This document shows, piece by piece, positions 1-9,276 of a stretch of 64,000 nt of DNA. Numbering within the stretch: the first letter of the stretch is position 1; each line of letters opens with the position of its first letter. This DNA is from Psychroserpens sp. SPM9 (lineage in GTDB: Bacteria; Bacteroidota; Bacteroidia; Flavobacteriales; Flavobacteriaceae). Below the pieces are notes generated by a model. It was not told where the DNA came from. It searched no databases and saw nothing but the letters and a program-made list of their open reading frames with translations. The stretch spans positions 310,001 to 374,000 of the forward strand of contig NZ_JANZNR010000003.1 in NCBI RefSeq assembly GCF_025153525.1, given 5' to 3'. The translations under genes and the position numbers were made by a program.

Positions 1-1
1 T

Positions 2-187
2 AATCCAGCATTTGAATTAACTTTAACCTCTGTTTTCTTTCCTTCAACGCAAGGATTTGATGATTTTACATCTGAAATCACAGTTAATACTGATGGCACA
101 TTAACAGGAACTTTTTGGGGTATTGTAACCAATGCTGATGGTGGTGATTTAAGCTTAACCTCTGGGATGATTAATATTACTTATTAG
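2..187 (+). CDS. 3' end of an unidentified gene (5' truncated by window edge)
   Basis: An open frame enters from the left edge and stops with TAG at 185-187, giving 61 codons. The visible peptide is rich in Thr, Ser, Asp and Gly with alternating hydrophobic residues (for example LTLTSVFFPSTQGF and ITVNTDGTLTGTFWG), which resembles beta-strand-rich exported or lipoprotein sequences of Bacteroidota. No motif identifies a family. A strong hairpin with a T-run follows 20 bases later, which supports a genuine gene end. The function is unknown. Confidence 0.6.
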   Translation, partial: NPAFELTLTSVFFPSTQGFDDFTSEITVNTDGTLTGTFWGIVTNADGGDLSLTSGMINITY

Positions 188-206
188 TAGTAAAGAATAG
201 ATAATT

Positions 207-243
207 AAAAAGCCACTAACTTAAAAATTAGTGGCTTTTTTTA
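207..243. terminator. Bidirectional intrinsic terminator
   Basis: A perfect stem (AAAAGCCACTAA paired with TTAGTGGCTTTT) around a short A/T loop is followed by a T-run on the plus strand and, read the other way, by T-runs on the minus strand. It lies between two convergent genes and can serve both. Confidence 0.85.
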
Positions 244-265
244 TTTTGATTGATGAATTAAAGTT

Positions 266-988
266 TTAGTTTTCGATACTTCCTGATCCAGAAACCTTCG
301 TGTCTTTTTTTGAAGGATTGCCTCGGTATTCAATGTCACCAGAACCTGTAACACGAGCTTTTAAAAGCCCAGTACATACAACTTCTGCATCTCCCGACCC
401 GGTTACAGAAACATCGGTATTTACAGCATTTAAATTAAATCCGTGAAAATCCCCTGAACCTGTAACACCTGCTGTTAAATCGGTCGTTGATCCTTTTAAT
501 GTTATATCGCCAGAACCTGCAATTTTTCCTGAGACCTTTTGTGTTTGAACCTCTAAAACAATATCTCCTGAGCCAGCTAAAGAGACCTCTAAGTTCGTTG
601 TGGTAATTCGATCGGTGTTCCATAAGTCTCCAGATCCTGCTAATGAGACTTTACGAATGTCTTTGAATGGAATGGTTACTTTTATGGTTTTGTTAAAACT
701 TGGATCTAGATTTTTACCTTTTTCCGTTTTAATAATTAGTTTTCCGTCTTTTACTTCGGTAATTACATATTGTAAAAGATTAGATTCTCCTTCAAGGGTT
801 ATGTTGCCTTCTGTTCCTGCAACAAGGACGTAGTCAAAACTACCTGCACAGCTAATGGCATCGTAATCTGAAGTGCTTCTTGTTTCAGTAGTCATGTTGC
901 CGTTACCTTTTACTTTCTTATTTCCCCATTGAGCCTGAGAGAATGTAAAGCTTAATAATGCGACGATTAGTACAATTGTTTTTTTCAT
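266..988 (-). CDS. Exported GIN-domain (DUF2807-type) protein
   Basis: A 240-residue protein with a typical signal peptide (MKKTIVLIVALLSFTFSQAQ, cleavage near residue 20). The body is a beta-repeat in which the motif [A/T]GSGD recurs about every 20 residues (seven copies from residue ~115 on), as in the head-GIN/DUF2807 putative auto-transporter adhesin family. This fold is a right-handed beta-helix-like stack. It is the last gene of the minus-strand group sigma factor, anti-sigma factor, DYG-repeat protein, GIN protein, 23 bases after its neighbour, so it is probably co-transcribed and under ECF sigma control. It should sit in the periplasm or at the outer surface. The specific role is unknown. 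The family call is firm. Confidence 0.8.
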   Translation of the reverse strand: MKKTIVLIVALLSFTFSQAQWGNKKVKGNGNMTTETRSTSDYDAISCAGSFDYVLVAGTEGNITLEGESNLLQYVITEVKDGKLIIKTEKGKNLDPSFNKTIKVTIPFKDIRKVSLAGSGDLWNTDRITTTNLEVSLAGSGDIVLEVQTQKVSGKIAGSGDITLKGSTTDLTAGVTGSGDFHGFNLNAVNTDVSVTGSGDAEVVCTGLLKARVTGSGDIEYRGNPSKKDTKVSGSGSIEN

Positions 989-1011
989 GATGTTTCTATT
1001 TTATATAGTTT

Positions 1012-2106
1012 TTATTGTCTTTTAAATGTGACGCTACCATATTCGGATTTAATTCTTATCAGGTTGCCGCTATTTGCGCTTCCGTAGTAGCCTTGGTAAT
1101 ATTTATCTGTAGATTCGATTCGTTTTGTGGTAAATTCAAAATCATCGGCATTGCGTAAAGACGCATATTCTAAATCAATATCGAAGCTAAATTGATACGC
1201 TGGATCGTAACCTATAGTGATACCATTATAATCGGATTCAATATCAATATTTCCAGCATTTGCTGCCATTTTATCAATTTTTATCGATCCGTAATCGGCT
1301 TTAATATTTACATCTTTATAGATAGTACCTAATCGTAAGGTCAAATAGTCTCCATTACCATTAATACGGTTGGCATTATTAACTTTCAGTGATCCGTAAT
1401 CACAGTTATAGCTAATGTCTTCGGCAATTTGAATTTCAGAATCCGTATAATCGGCATTAATATCCAGACGGTTTGCTTTTTCTATTGTAAAACTACTGTA
1501 ATCGGCATTAATTTTTCCGCTTTTTATATATTCAAAGTAGCAATTGTTTGTATAATCAAACGATAATGAATTGTTATCGGCCATAAGTTCTTTTGTTGTA
1601 ATTTTTCCGTAGTCACAGTTAATATTGGCACGACCTTCTAGTTTTTCTAAATCTATATTTCCGTAGTCATTGTTTAGATCAACATGATTCGTAATTGGCA
1701 TTTTAATAATGTAATTGATTTCCATATTAACATTATTATTTTTTCCCCAACTCCACCAGGATTTCGATTTGTTTTTACTGAAATGTGTTTTTGCTGAAAC
1801 CATAGATGATGATGCATTAAACTCTACGTTGATATCGTCTAATTTTTTTTCAACTTGTTCTAAATCATTTCCATTGGTTTTGATTTTAACTTCAAAAGAA
1901 ATGGTAGAACCTTCATAGGTGGTGATACTAATATTCCCGAAGCTGTTATTCACTTTTAAAGTGGCATCAGCAGTCACCTTAAATTCTTTTTTGATGGTCT
2001 TCTCTTTGGTGTGCTTGCCATTCCATTTATCATGAGTGTTTGAAAATGCTAATGAAGGAAGGAGTACAAAAGCGAAGATTAATTTATATAGTAATTGTGT
2101 TTTCAT
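1012..2106 (-). CDS. Exported beta-repeat protein with DYG-type repeats (DUF4097-like)
   Basis: I chose the ATG at 2106 because it begins directly with a signal peptide (MKTQLLYKLIFAFVLLPSLAFS); the frame can be extended 11 codons but those add no signal. The mature protein (about 340 residues) is an array of roughly 20-residue beta units carrying Asp/Glu-Tyr-Gly-like turns (NDYGNIDL, CDYGKITT, ADYSSFTI, CDYGSLKV, ADYGSIKI, SDYNGITI, SEYGSVTF). This resembles the DUF4097/GIN beta-helix superfamily. The start overlaps the 3' end of the anti-sigma gene by 23 bases, implying translational coupling. The protein is probably periplasmic or surface-associated. No catalytic residue is recognisable and the function is unknown. 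Confidence 0.7.
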   Translation of the reverse strand: MKTQLLYKLIFAFVLLPSLAFSNTHDKWNGKHTKEKTIKKEFKVTADATLKVNNSFGNISITTYEGSTISFEVKIKTNGNDLEQVEKKLDDINVEFNASSSMVSAKTHFSKNKSKSWWSWGKNNNVNMEINYIIKMPITNHVDLNNDYGNIDLEKLEGRANINCDYGKITTKELMADNNSLSFDYTNNCYFEYIKSGKINADYSSFTIEKANRLDINADYTDSEIQIAEDISYNCDYGSLKVNNANRINGNGDYLTLRLGTIYKDVNIKADYGSIKIDKMAANAGNIDIESDYNGITIGYDPAYQFSFDIDLEYASLRNADDFEFTTKRIESTDKYYQGYYGSANSGNLIRIKSEYGSVTFKRQ

Positions 2107-2647
2107 TTTGGTTGTTTTTAAAATTTTTAACTTCTTCAATATGTTCTAAAACAGCTTTTAAGACATTAATACGGTTTTGAAAATTGGTAATCATTGCATA
2201 AATAACACGCTTATCATTACCGCTTTCGGTTAAATCTAATTGTAGCGATTCATAGTCGACTTCAAGAACCTTAAGGGCTTTCATAGCGTCGTTAATCATG
2301 TTTTCAGTTTCTGGAGAACGTTGGGCTTCAATTGCGATTAATTCCTGTTCAATAGCAGTTGTAAAAAAGGATTGCGTTTGTGATAATTCTGGAGACACAC
2401 TCGCTAAATCCAAAGGTTCAGAATTTTGTTGTTGCATCACAGTAAAAATGCTGAAACATAATACTATAGTTGCAGCAACCGCTAAAAAGGGTTTCCAGTG
2501 GTTGGTTTTTTTAGAGCTGTTAACAACAGTGTTGTTTTGTTGCTTTAGTTTATCTAAAAACCGGTGTTCATGACCCGAGTTTGGTATTTCGGTGTCGAAA
2601 TCATGTTCTAGGGTTTTAAACAACTTATCTATAGTATTTTTATTCAT
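2084..2647 (-). CDS. Putative membrane anti-sigma factor
   Basis: A 187-residue protein with a charged cytoplasmic N-terminus (about 50 residues), one clear transmembrane helix (KPFLAVAATIVLCFSIFTVM, residues ~52-72) and a periplasmic C-terminal half predicted to be helical. Its position directly behind an ECF sigma gene (16-base gap) and its single-pass topology fit an anti-sigma factor that sequesters the sigma at the membrane. I see no zinc-binding HxxxCxxC motif, so it is not a classical ZAS-type factor. The function is inferred mainly from context. It overlaps the next gene by 23 bases. Confidence 0.65.
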   Translation of the reverse strand: MNKNTIDKLFKTLEHDFDTEIPNSGHEHRFLDKLKQQNNTVVNSSKKTNHWKPFLAVAATIVLCFSIFTVMQQQNSEPLDLASVSPELSQTQSFFTTAIEQELIAIEAQRSPETENMINDAMKALKVLEVDYESLQLDLTESGNDKRVIYAMITNFQNRINVLKAVLEHIEEVKNFKNNQNENTITI

Positions 2648-2663
2648 CGTTCTTTTTGTTTTA

Positions 2664-3224
2664 TTAATAGTCTGCTAAAGGCGTTAATCTTTGCCGTAAA
2701 CTATCTTTAGCGCGCGAGATCATCGTTCTGCAGTTTCCTGGTGAAATATCCATGATCTCACAAATTTCTTCATAATCATAACCTTCAATTAAGTGGAGTG
2801 TTAACCCCATTCTATAATTATCCTTAAGCGTATCCATAGTCTCCAGAACTTGTTTTGCTTTTAGATTACTAAAGTCATAATCTTCGGTTATATCGGTATA
2901 GTATTCAACTTTATATAGTACATCATCTAAAGGCACATCTTGATATTTACTGTTTTTTTTATAATGATGTATGCTGTTATTGATGACGATTCGTTTGAGC
3001 CAAGATCCAAATGTTTTAATCTCTTTAAGACTATCCAACTTTGTGAATGCTGTCAAAAACGAATCTTGCATGATGTCTTCCGCCTCAAAACTGTCTTTTA
3101 CAATTCTGTGGGCCGTGTTATACATCGCCTTGTAATATCGTTTGTAAACTTCCATTTGCGCTTGCTGGTTGTCTGATTTACAAAGCTGCAATAACTGCTC
3201 TATATTTTGATTGGTTAGTGTCAA
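2664..3224 (-). CDS. ECF-family RNA polymerase sigma factor
   Basis: A 186-residue sigma-70 family protein of ECF size. Region 2 is visible at residues ~25-95 (YKAMYNTAHRIVKD, then AEDIMQDSFLTAF, then FGSWLKRIVINN). Region 4 is at ~125-180 (DNYRMGLTLHLIEGYDYEEI and ISPGNCRTMISRAKDSLRQR, a helix-turn-helix). No ATG fits: the frame is closed by a stop just upstream, and TTG at 3222-3224 is the best start, as the first internal Met (residue 24) would cut into region 2. It heads an operon with the anti-sigma gene and two exported beta-repeat proteins, and is likely autoregulatory and envelope-responsive. The family call is very safe; the stimulus is unknown. Confidence 0.9.
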   Translation of the reverse strand: MTLTNQNIEQLLQLCKSDNQQAQMEVYKRYYKAMYNTAHRIVKDSFEAEDIMQDSFLTAFTKLDSLKEIKTFGSWLKRIVINNSIHHYKKNSKYQDVPLDDVLYKVEYYTDITEDYDFSNLKAKQVLETMDTLKDNYRMGLTLHLIEGYDYEEICEIMDISPGNCRTMISRAKDSLRQRLTPLADY

Positions 3225-3412
3225 AAAACAAATGCTTTATTATAGAGATGGCAGACATTTCTATTTGTTACACTTTTAGTAAAAAAAGTTTTTGCAGATC
3301 TAAAAGGTAATGGCATAACTATTGGAATTATATAAAGGTATATAATTACTTTTATTTGTTAATCTGTTGATATTCAGTTAAAAATGTAATTATTAAGTTG
3401 TATATAAATCTA

Positions 3413-3420
3413 TAGTTTTG
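3413..3420 (+). promoter_or_regulatory. Candidate -7 element of lon
   Basis: TAGTTTTG matches the Bacteroidota -7 consensus TAnnTTTG and lies 33 bases before the lon ATG. A convincing -33 TTTG at the right distance is not visible. Confidence 0.45.
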
Positions 3421-3453
3421 TTGTTTTAATGACAGAATGACTAAAAAAATAAT

Positions 3454-5907
3454 ATGAAGAAGTCTAAATTTTTAAAGCTTGACAGTTTGTCATTTCAGGA
3501 TTTTGATGAAAATTCAGAATTAATTCCTTTAATGACTCCAGAGGATGAAGCAGAAATAAATAATGAACTCCTTCCAGATTCGCTCCCTATTTTACCATTG
3601 CGTAATACCGTATTGTTTCCTGGTGTAGTAATTCCGATTACTGCTGGCCGAGACAAATCGATAAAACTCATAAAAGATGCGAACAGTGGAAGTAAAGTCA
3701 TAGGAGTTGTCTCTCAAAAGGATGAGTTAGTTGAAGATCCTTCAGCTAAAGATATTTTTAAAAAGGGTACTGTAGCTCGGATCTTAAAAGTGCTTAAAAT
3801 GCCAGATGGCAATACGACCATCATTATTCAAGGGAAAAAACGTTTTGAAATTCAAGATGTTGTTTCTGAAGAACCGTATCTAACCGCTACAGTTAAAGAT
3901 GTTCCTGAAGCGAAGCCTGCTGTAGATAATGAAGAGTTTTCGGCAATTATAGAATCGATCAAAGATTTGTCTTTGCAAATTATAAAAGACAGTCCGAATA
4001 TTCCAACCGAAGCTTCTTTCGCTATTAAAAACATTGAAAGTAATTCGTTTCTGGTCAATTTCGTATCGTCTAACATGAACCTTTCCGTAAAAGAAAAGCA
4101 AGACTTGTTAGAGGTTAACGATTTAAAAGAGCGTGCATTGGCGACATTAAAACTGATGAATGTTGAGCTTCAAAAGCTAGAACTTAAAAATGATATTCAG
4201 TCTAAGGTTCAAAGTGATATGAACCAGCAGCAACGTGAGTATTTCTTACATCAGCAAATGAAAACTATTCAAGAAGAACTTGGTGGTGGTGTGTCTTCTG
4301 GAGAAGAAATAGAAGAGATGCGTCAACGGGCGAAAACTAAAAAATGGAATGAAAAGGTTGCCGAACATTTTGATAAAGAATTATCAAAAATGCAACGAAT
4401 GAATCCGCAAGTTGCAGAGTATTCGATTCAGCGTAACTACTTGGACTTATTTTTAGATTTGCCATGGAACGAATTTAGTACCGATAAATTCGATTTAAAA
4501 CGCGCGATGAAAATCTTAGATCGTGATCATTATGGTTTAGACGATGTTAAAAAACGTATCATAGAATATTTGGCGGTTTTAAAATTGCGTAACGATATGA
4601 AATCGCCTATACTTTGTTTATATGGACCTCCAGGTGTTGGAAAAACATCATTAGGAAAGTCTATTGCCGAAGCTTTGGGGAGAGAATATGTACGTATGTC
4701 GTTGGGTGGTTTACGTGATGAAGCTGAAATTCGCGGCCATCGTAAAACCTACATTGGAGCGATGCCTGGACGTATTATTCAGAATTTAAAAAAGGCAGGC
4801 ACCTCAAACCCAGTCTTTGTTTTAGATGAAATAGATAAATTGTCAAATTCTAATCAAGGTGATCCTTCATCGGCTTTATTGGAAGTTTTAGATCCAGAGC
4901 AAAACAGTGAGTTTCACGATAACTTCTTAGAGATGGGCTTTGATTTGTCTAAAGTGATGTTTATTGCGACGTCTAATAGTTTGAATAGCATTCAGCCTGC
5001 ATTGATGGATCGTATGGAAATTATCAATGTTACCGGTTATACTATTGAAGAAAAGGTTGAAATTGGAAAGCGTCATTTATTGCCTAAACAATTAAAGGAA
5101 CACGGTTTATCCGACAAACATCTTAAAATTGCCAAGCCGCAATTAGAAAAAATTGTGGAAGGTTATACCAGAGAATCTGGAGTTCGTGGTTTAGAAAAGC
5201 AAATTGCTAAGATGGTTCGCCACGCTGCAAAAAATATTGCTATGGAAGAAACCTATAACCTAAAAGTCACTAATGAAGATGTGATTGAAGTTTTAGGAGC
5301 TCCTAAATTAGAACGCGATAAATATGAAAATAATAATGTCGCAGGTGTGGTAACAGGTTTGGCCTGGACCAGAGTAGGAGGCGATATTTTATTTATAGAA
5401 TCGATTTTATCGAAAGGTAAAGGCAATTTAACCATTACTGGAAACTTAGGAAAAGTGATGAAAGAATCGGCAACCATTGCGATGGAATACATCAAAGCAA
5501 ATGCTGATGAATTTGGTATAAAACCTGAAGTTTTTGAAAATTATAACGTCCATATCCACGTTCCTGAAGGTGCCACTCCAAAAGATGGACCAAGTGCAGG
5601 TGTGACTATGTTAACTTCTTTAGTATCTTTGTTTACACAACGTAAGGTCAAAAACAGTTTAGCAATGACTGGTGAGATTACGCTTAGAGGTAAAGTTTTA
5701 CCAGTTGGCGGTATTAAAGAAAAGATACTTGCAGCTAAACGAGCAAGAATTAAAGAGATTTTACTTTGTGAAGATAATAAAAGAGACATCGATGAAATAA
5801 AGCCAGAATATTTGAAAGGCTTAACGTTTCATTATGTGAAAGACATGAGCGATGTCTTGAAACTTGCGTTAACCAATCAAAAAGTAAAAAATGCAAAGAA
5901 ACTTTAA
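3454..5907 (+). CDS. lon: ATP-dependent protease Lon
   Basis: An 817-residue Lon (LonA type), usual length. In order it has the N-terminal substrate-binding LAN domain (residues ~45-245, beginning [15 protein letters not shown]), a coiled helical stretch, the AAA+ module with Walker A GPPGVGKT (~391-398) and Walker B FVLDEIDK, and the C-terminal serine protease domain. The catalytic dyad is Ser714 in PKDGPSAGV and Lys757 in GGIKEKIL, 43 residues apart as in other Lon enzymes. It degrades misfolded and regulatory proteins in the cytoplasm. The flavobacterial N-terminus has an extra ~40-residue leader. It is followed by a LysM gene overlapping by 17 bases, then porQ and cmk. Confidence 0.97.
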   Translation: MKKSKFLKLDSLSFQDFDENSELIPLMTPEDEAEINNELLPDSLPILPLRNTVLFPGVVIPITAGRDKSIKLIKDANSGSKVIGVVSQKDELVEDPSAKDIFKKGTVARILKVLKMPDGNTTIIIQGKKRFEIQDVVSEEPYLTATVKDVPEAKPAVDNEEFSAIIESIKDLSLQIIKDSPNIPTEASFAIKNIESNSFLVNFVSSNMNLSVKEKQDLLEVNDLKERALATLKLMNVELQKLELKNDIQSKVQSDMNQQQREYFLHQQMKTIQEELGGGVSSGEEIEEMRQRAKTKKWNEKVAEHFDKELSKMQRMNPQVAEYSIQRNYLDLFLDLPWNEFSTDKFDLKRAMKILDRDHYGLDDVKKRIIEYLAVLKLRNDMKSPILCLYGPPGVGKTSLGKSIAEALGREYVRMSLGGLRDEAEIRGHRKTYIGAMPGRIIQNLKKAGTSNPVFVLDEIDKLSNSNQGDPSSALLEVLDPEQNSEFHDNFLEMGFDLSKVMFIATSNSLNSIQPALMDRMEIINVTGYTIEEKVEIGKRHLLPKQLKEHGLSDKHLKIAKPQLEKIVEGYTRESGVRGLEKQIAKMVRHAAKNIAMEETYNLKVTNEDVIEVLGAPKLERDKYENNNVAGVVTGLAWTRVGGDILFIESILSKGKGNLTITGNLGKVMKESATIAMEYIKANADEFGIKPEVFENYNVHIHVPEGATPKDGPSAGVTMLTSLVSLFTQRKVKNSLAMTGEITLRGKVLPVGGIKEKILAAKRARIKEILLCEDNKRDIDEIKPEYLKGLTFHYVKDMSDVLKLALTNQKVKNAKKL

Positions 5908-6688
5908 ATTATGGATTACAGTTTTAATCGCAGCAGCTTCAAGTTTAGGAGCTGTTGCTCAAACTGAAAAAGACGTTGTTCTAGACGGTAAACCTGCAAA
6001 ACTAAATGTAAAGACAGGAGAAGTAAAATTAGTTGATCTTAAAACCATTAAAGGAAGAAAAACAGATTCAGATACAACTGCCAATACAGTAATTAAAGCC
6101 AATCTTATAACTAACAGTTATACAACTAAAAAAGTTGACAGCACAAAAATCATCACTACAACCAGGCCAGATACTCTCAGTCAATCTTACACTACAGTTA
6201 TTGATACTTCAGATCAGGTGAAAACGGCACGCTTGCTAGTCACTTCTGAAAACGCTACAACTATAGATGACCTAGCAGTTGAAGATAATCTCAACGAAGT
6301 TAAAACGACAACGGCTCATCAAGCCGAAAAAGCTACGACTTTAGTGTATGACACCTCTTCAACATCGAATACTGAAGAAAAAAACAGTTCAGATTATCAC
6401 AAAGTAGCCAAAGGTGAAACCCTTTATTCCTTATCTAAATTGTATAAGGTCACTTTAGCCGATTTAAAAAAGGCGAATAACTTAGAAACCACACTCATTA
6501 AAGTGGGGCAATATTTACAAGTTAAAAACTTTGATAAACGCTATTCTTCCGAAGTGTGGATAGTCTCAAAAGGTGATACGTTATATAGTATTGCTAAGCG
6601 AAATAACACGACAGTTGCTGCCATCAAAACGCTAAATGGCTTGCATAGTAATTTGATTATTCCTGGTCAAAAGATTCAATTGAAATAG
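5891..6688 (+). CDS. Secreted protein with two C-terminal LysM domains
   Basis: A 265-residue protein with a signal peptide ([20 protein letters not shown], cleavage near residue 24). A long Thr/Ser/Asp-rich, probably disordered linker (residues ~30-165) leads to two LysM modules: ~166-213 ([19 protein letters not shown]) and ~218-265 ([17 protein letters not shown]). LysM domains bind peptidoglycan, so the protein is probably periplasmic and wall-associated. There is no catalytic domain. The ATG lies within the last codons of lon (17-base overlap), so it is likely co-translated with lon. Confidence 0.8.
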   Translation: MQRNFKLWITVLIAAASSLGAVAQTEKDVVLDGKPAKLNVKTGEVKLVDLKTIKGRKTDSDTTANTVIKANLITNSYTTKKVDSTKIITTTRPDTLSQSYTTVIDTSDQVKTARLLVTSENATTIDDLAVEDNLNEVKTTTAHQAEKATTLVYDTSSTSNTEEKNSSDYHKVAKGETLYSLSKLYKVTLADLKKANNLETTLIKVGQYLQVKNFDKRYSSEVWIVSKGDTLYSIAKRNNTTVAAIKTLNGLHSNLIIPGQKIQLK

Positions 6689-6745
6689 AATAATAACATT
6701 TCAAAAAAATAAAATAGACATACATTCGTTTTAAGATAGATTTAG

Positions 6746-6753
6746 TTACTTTG
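6746..6753 (+). promoter_or_regulatory. Candidate -7 element of porQ
   Basis: TTACTTTG differs from TAnnTTTG at one position. It ends only 9 bases before the porQ ATG, so the transcript would have almost no leader. Confidence 0.35.
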
Positions 6754-6762
6754 CAAACTTAT

Positions 6763-7785
6763 ATGCTAAAGAAGATTACTACGATATTTTGTCTGTTGAT
6801 GACCTCTACATTGTTTGCTCAAGTAGGAGGAGAATCGACCTATCAATTTCTTAATTTAGTGTCTTCGCCACGCCAAGCTGCCTTAGGTGGAAAAGTCATC
6901 ACCAACTACGATTATGATGTCACAGGTGGTTTATTTAATCCCGCCACAATTAATGCCGAAATGGATAATCAGCTGGCTCTTAATTATTCGAGTTATTTAG
7001 GCGGAATTAGTTACGGGACTGCTGCTTATGCTTATACATGGGACCGACACGTGCAAACTTTGCATATTGGTATGACCTATATCAACTACGGAACCTTTGA
7101 TGGTTACGATCTTAACGGTGTTTCTACAGGAACCTTTACAGGAAATGAAGCGGCTTTATCTGCAGGTTATGCGTATCAAATTCCGTATTCTGATTTTTAT
7201 ATTGGTGCCAATTTAAAATTAATAACCTCAAAATTAGAACAGTATAACTCTATTGGAGTGGCTGCCGATTTTGGAGCTATGTACATCAATGAACGCTTAG
7301 ATTTTCATGCGGCTTTAACCATTCGAAATTTGGGAACTCAAATAGTGACTTACGCTGGTTTAAATGAAAAACTACCTTTTGAAGTTAATCTTGGGTTGTC
7401 ACAAACTCTTGAAAATATGCCCTTACGTTGGCACTTAACGTTTGAAAACCTACAGACTTGGCCTATCGGATTTTCTAATCCGTCACGAGCAACAACCGAT
7501 TTAGACGGTAATCAAACTCAGGAAAAAGTAGGGTTTTTAAATGAAGTGTTGCGCCATACCATTATTGGAGCCGAGCTGTTTCCGGAGCGCGGATTTAATA
7601 TCAGATTGGGTTATAATTTTAGACGTTCTGAAGAGTTGCGTATTTTGGAGCAGCGTAATTTTTCCGGACTATCATTTGGTTTGGGAATTAAGCTCAATAA
7701 AATGAGGTTTAATTATACACATGCAAGATATTCGGGTGCCAGTAATGCTAATTTCTTCGGAGTACAAATCGATTTGACAAAATGA
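6763..7785 (+). CDS. porQ: Type IX secretion system protein PorQ
   Basis: A 340-residue outer-membrane beta-barrel protein with a signal peptide (MLKKITTIFCLLMTSTLFAQ). The first mature segment (GGESTYQFLNLVSSPRQAAL) is characteristic of PorQ, an outer-membrane component of the T9SS needed for attachment of secreted cargo to the surface. Alternating Tyr/Gly-rich strands and a C-terminal strand (NFFGVQIDLTK) fit a porin-like barrel. I chose the ATG at 6763 because it opens the signal peptide; an upstream in-frame TTG (6751) overlaps the proposed promoter. cmk follows with a 4-base ATGA overlap, an arrangement common in flavobacteria. Confidence 0.9.
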   Translation: MLKKITTIFCLLMTSTLFAQVGGESTYQFLNLVSSPRQAALGGKVITNYDYDVTGGLFNPATINAEMDNQLALNYSSYLGGISYGTAAYAYTWDRHVQTLHIGMTYINYGTFDGYDLNGVSTGTFTGNEAALSAGYAYQIPYSDFYIGANLKLITSKLEQYNSIGVAADFGAMYINERLDFHAALTIRNLGTQIVTYAGLNEKLPFEVNLGLSQTLENMPLRWHLTFENLQTWPIGFSNPSRATTDLDGNQTQEKVGFLNEVLRHTIIGAELFPERGFNIRLGYNFRRSEELRILEQRNFSGLSFGLGIKLNKMRFNYTHARYSGASNANFFGVQIDLTK

Positions 7786-8471
7786 GAAAAATTACCATAG
7801 CTATAGACGGTTTTTCATCTACAGGAAAAAGTACAGTTGCTAAGCAATTAGCCAGTGCTTTGGGATATGTTTATGTTGATTCTGGAGCCATGTATAGAGC
7901 TGTAACTTTGTATGCGATGCAAAACGGATTTATTGATGCCGATTGTTTAGATGCCGAAGGACTTGTTGCTCAATTGGATCAGATTAAAATCGATTTTCAA
8001 TTTAATAAAGATTTGGGGTATGCTGAAGTGTATCTCAATGGAAGCAATGTAGAGAAAGCCATCAGAAGCCTAGAAGTTTCACAATGTGTGAGTCAGGTAG
8101 CCACCATTTCTGAAGTCAGAGAACAGCTGGTCAAACAACAACAAAATTTTGGAAAAGATAAAGGCGTTGTTATGGATGGTCGTGACATAGGAACGGTTGT
8201 ATTTCCCGATGCTGAGTTGAAGTTGTTCATGACAGCTTCTGCAGAAAAAAGAGCTCAGCGTCGTTACGACGAATTAATAGAAAGGGGTGATGAGGTAACG
8301 TATGAAGAGGTGCTTAAAAACGTGCAATCGCGAGACCATATAGATTCTACACGAGAAGATTCACCATTAAGTATGGCAAACGATGCTGTAAAAGTGGATA
8401 ATTCAAAAATGAGTTTAAACGAACAATTCGAGTTTGTTTTAAAACTATCTCAAGAAAAAATTAAAGCTTAG
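7782..8471 (+). CDS. cmk: (d)CMP kinase (cytidylate kinase)
   Basis: A 229-residue P-loop nucleoside monophosphate kinase. The P-loop is GFSSTGKST (residues ~10-18); the substrate region VDSGAMYRAVTLYA and the conserved MDGRDIGTVVFPDAELK are both present, as is the Arg-rich lid (EKRAQRRYDELIERG). It phosphorylates CMP and dCMP to the diphosphates with ATP in the cytoplasm. The start overlaps porQ by 4 bases. A terminator-like hairpin follows. Confidence 0.96.
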   Translation: MRKITIAIDGFSSTGKSTVAKQLASALGYVYVDSGAMYRAVTLYAMQNGFIDADCLDAEGLVAQLDQIKIDFQFNKDLGYAEVYLNGSNVEKAIRSLEVSQCVSQVATISEVREQLVKQQQNFGKDKGVVMDGRDIGTVVFPDAELKLFMTASAEKRAQRRYDELIERGDEVTYEEVLKNVQSRDHIDSTREDSPLSMANDAVKVDNSKMSLNEQFEFVLKLSQEKIKA

Positions 8472-8474
8472 CAT

Positions 8475-8526
8475 AAAAAAAAGCGACTTGCGCATTCAAC
8501 AAGTTGAAGTTCAAGTCACTTTTTAA
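8475..8526. terminator. Intrinsic terminator between cmk and the BON/LysM gene
   Basis: An outer stem (AAAAAGCGACTTG with CAAGTCACTTTTT, one mismatch) encloses an inner TCAAC/GTTGA hairpin. T-runs on both strands allow use by both convergent genes. Confidence 0.7.
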
Positions 8527-8543
8527 AAGTTATACCCTAGATC

Positions 8544-8921
8544 TTATAAATTAGGGATAATTAATTCTTGATCTGGATGAATTAAATCTGGATTTTTTAA
8601 GATATCTGAGTTCGCTTCAAAAATAGCTTGATACTTCGCAGGGTTTCCATAATATTGCTTTGCAATTTTCCCTAATGTTTCTCCACTTTTTACAGTATGT
8701 CTTGTATATACTGAAGTATCTGCAACTTTAATATCGGCCATAATATCAGATGGGCTATCGCCTCCTGCTTTTTTTATAGCATCCCAAAGTAAGTCTTTTT
8801 CATACTGTGTTTTTGCGGTTCCCCAGATTTTTAATTTACCATCTTCTACTTTAACATCACCATCTTGTATGTTAAGTGTTTCTCCTAAGTCTAATACGTC
8901 TTGGTATTTTGCTCTGACCAT
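8544..8921 (-). CDS. Small BON/LysM protein (YgaU/Kbp-like)
   Basis: A 125-residue protein with no signal peptide. The N-terminal half (residues ~5-65: QDGDVKVEDGKLKIWGTA, then EKDLLWDAIKKAGG) looks like a reduced BON domain, and the C-terminal half is a LysM module (RHTVKSGETLGKIAKQYYGN, ending LIHPDQELIIPNL). This two-domain order is that of E. coli YgaU/Kbp, a cytoplasmic potassium-binding protein of about 150 residues; this copy is shorter at the N-terminus. Potassium binding here is inferred from the family only. It is monocistronic, with its start facing the rpsA leader. Confidence 0.75.
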   Translation of the reverse strand: MVRAKYQDVLDLGETLNIQDGDVKVEDGKLKIWGTAKTQYEKDLLWDAIKKAGGDSPSDIMADIKVADTSVYTRHTVKSGETLGKIAKQYYGNPAKYQAIFEANSDILKNPDLIHPDQELIIPNL

Positions 8922-9227
8922 AATAATGTGTTTTTTAATTTAGTGTTAATACTATCGTAAATATACCAATTTATGTGCCAAAAATTTAAATATGTTAATA
9001 AAAAAACGGACCAACTAATAGAATTTTAATGATAGATTTTGAGGTTTTAAAATAGACATTTAATGGAGAGAATTTGAATGCATTCAATATTCTAAGCGTT
9101 CGTGCTAACCATTTCTCAGACAACAAACGAAAGGATTATATTTCAAAAAGTAGCACTAAACCATAACATAAGATAGTATCGTTCTGCAAATAAAAGGTTT
9201 AGAAGCATGAATTTTGTAAGGCATAAA

Positions 9228-9258
9228 TTTGCTAATTGATTAAAAATCATTAATTTTG
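9228..9258 (+). promoter_or_regulatory. Promoter of rpsA (-33 and -7 elements)
   Basis: TTTG at 9228-9231 and TAATTTTG at 9251-9258 fit the Bacteroidota consensus TTTG / TAnnTTTG with a 19-base spacer. Transcription would start near 9265, giving a leader of about 115 bases before the rpsA ATG. Confidence 0.6.
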
Positions 9259-9276
9259 CACTCCTTTTAGCGAGAC

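Noticed and set aside
6751-6762. Extended TTG start for porQ
   Set aside because: It adds four residues before a clean signal peptide and overlaps the likely -7 region; the ATG at 6763 is better.
8922-9250. tRNA or small RNA gene upstream of rpsA
   Set aside because: No cloverleaf (TTCRANYC or acceptor pairing) and no terminator are visible in this stretch.
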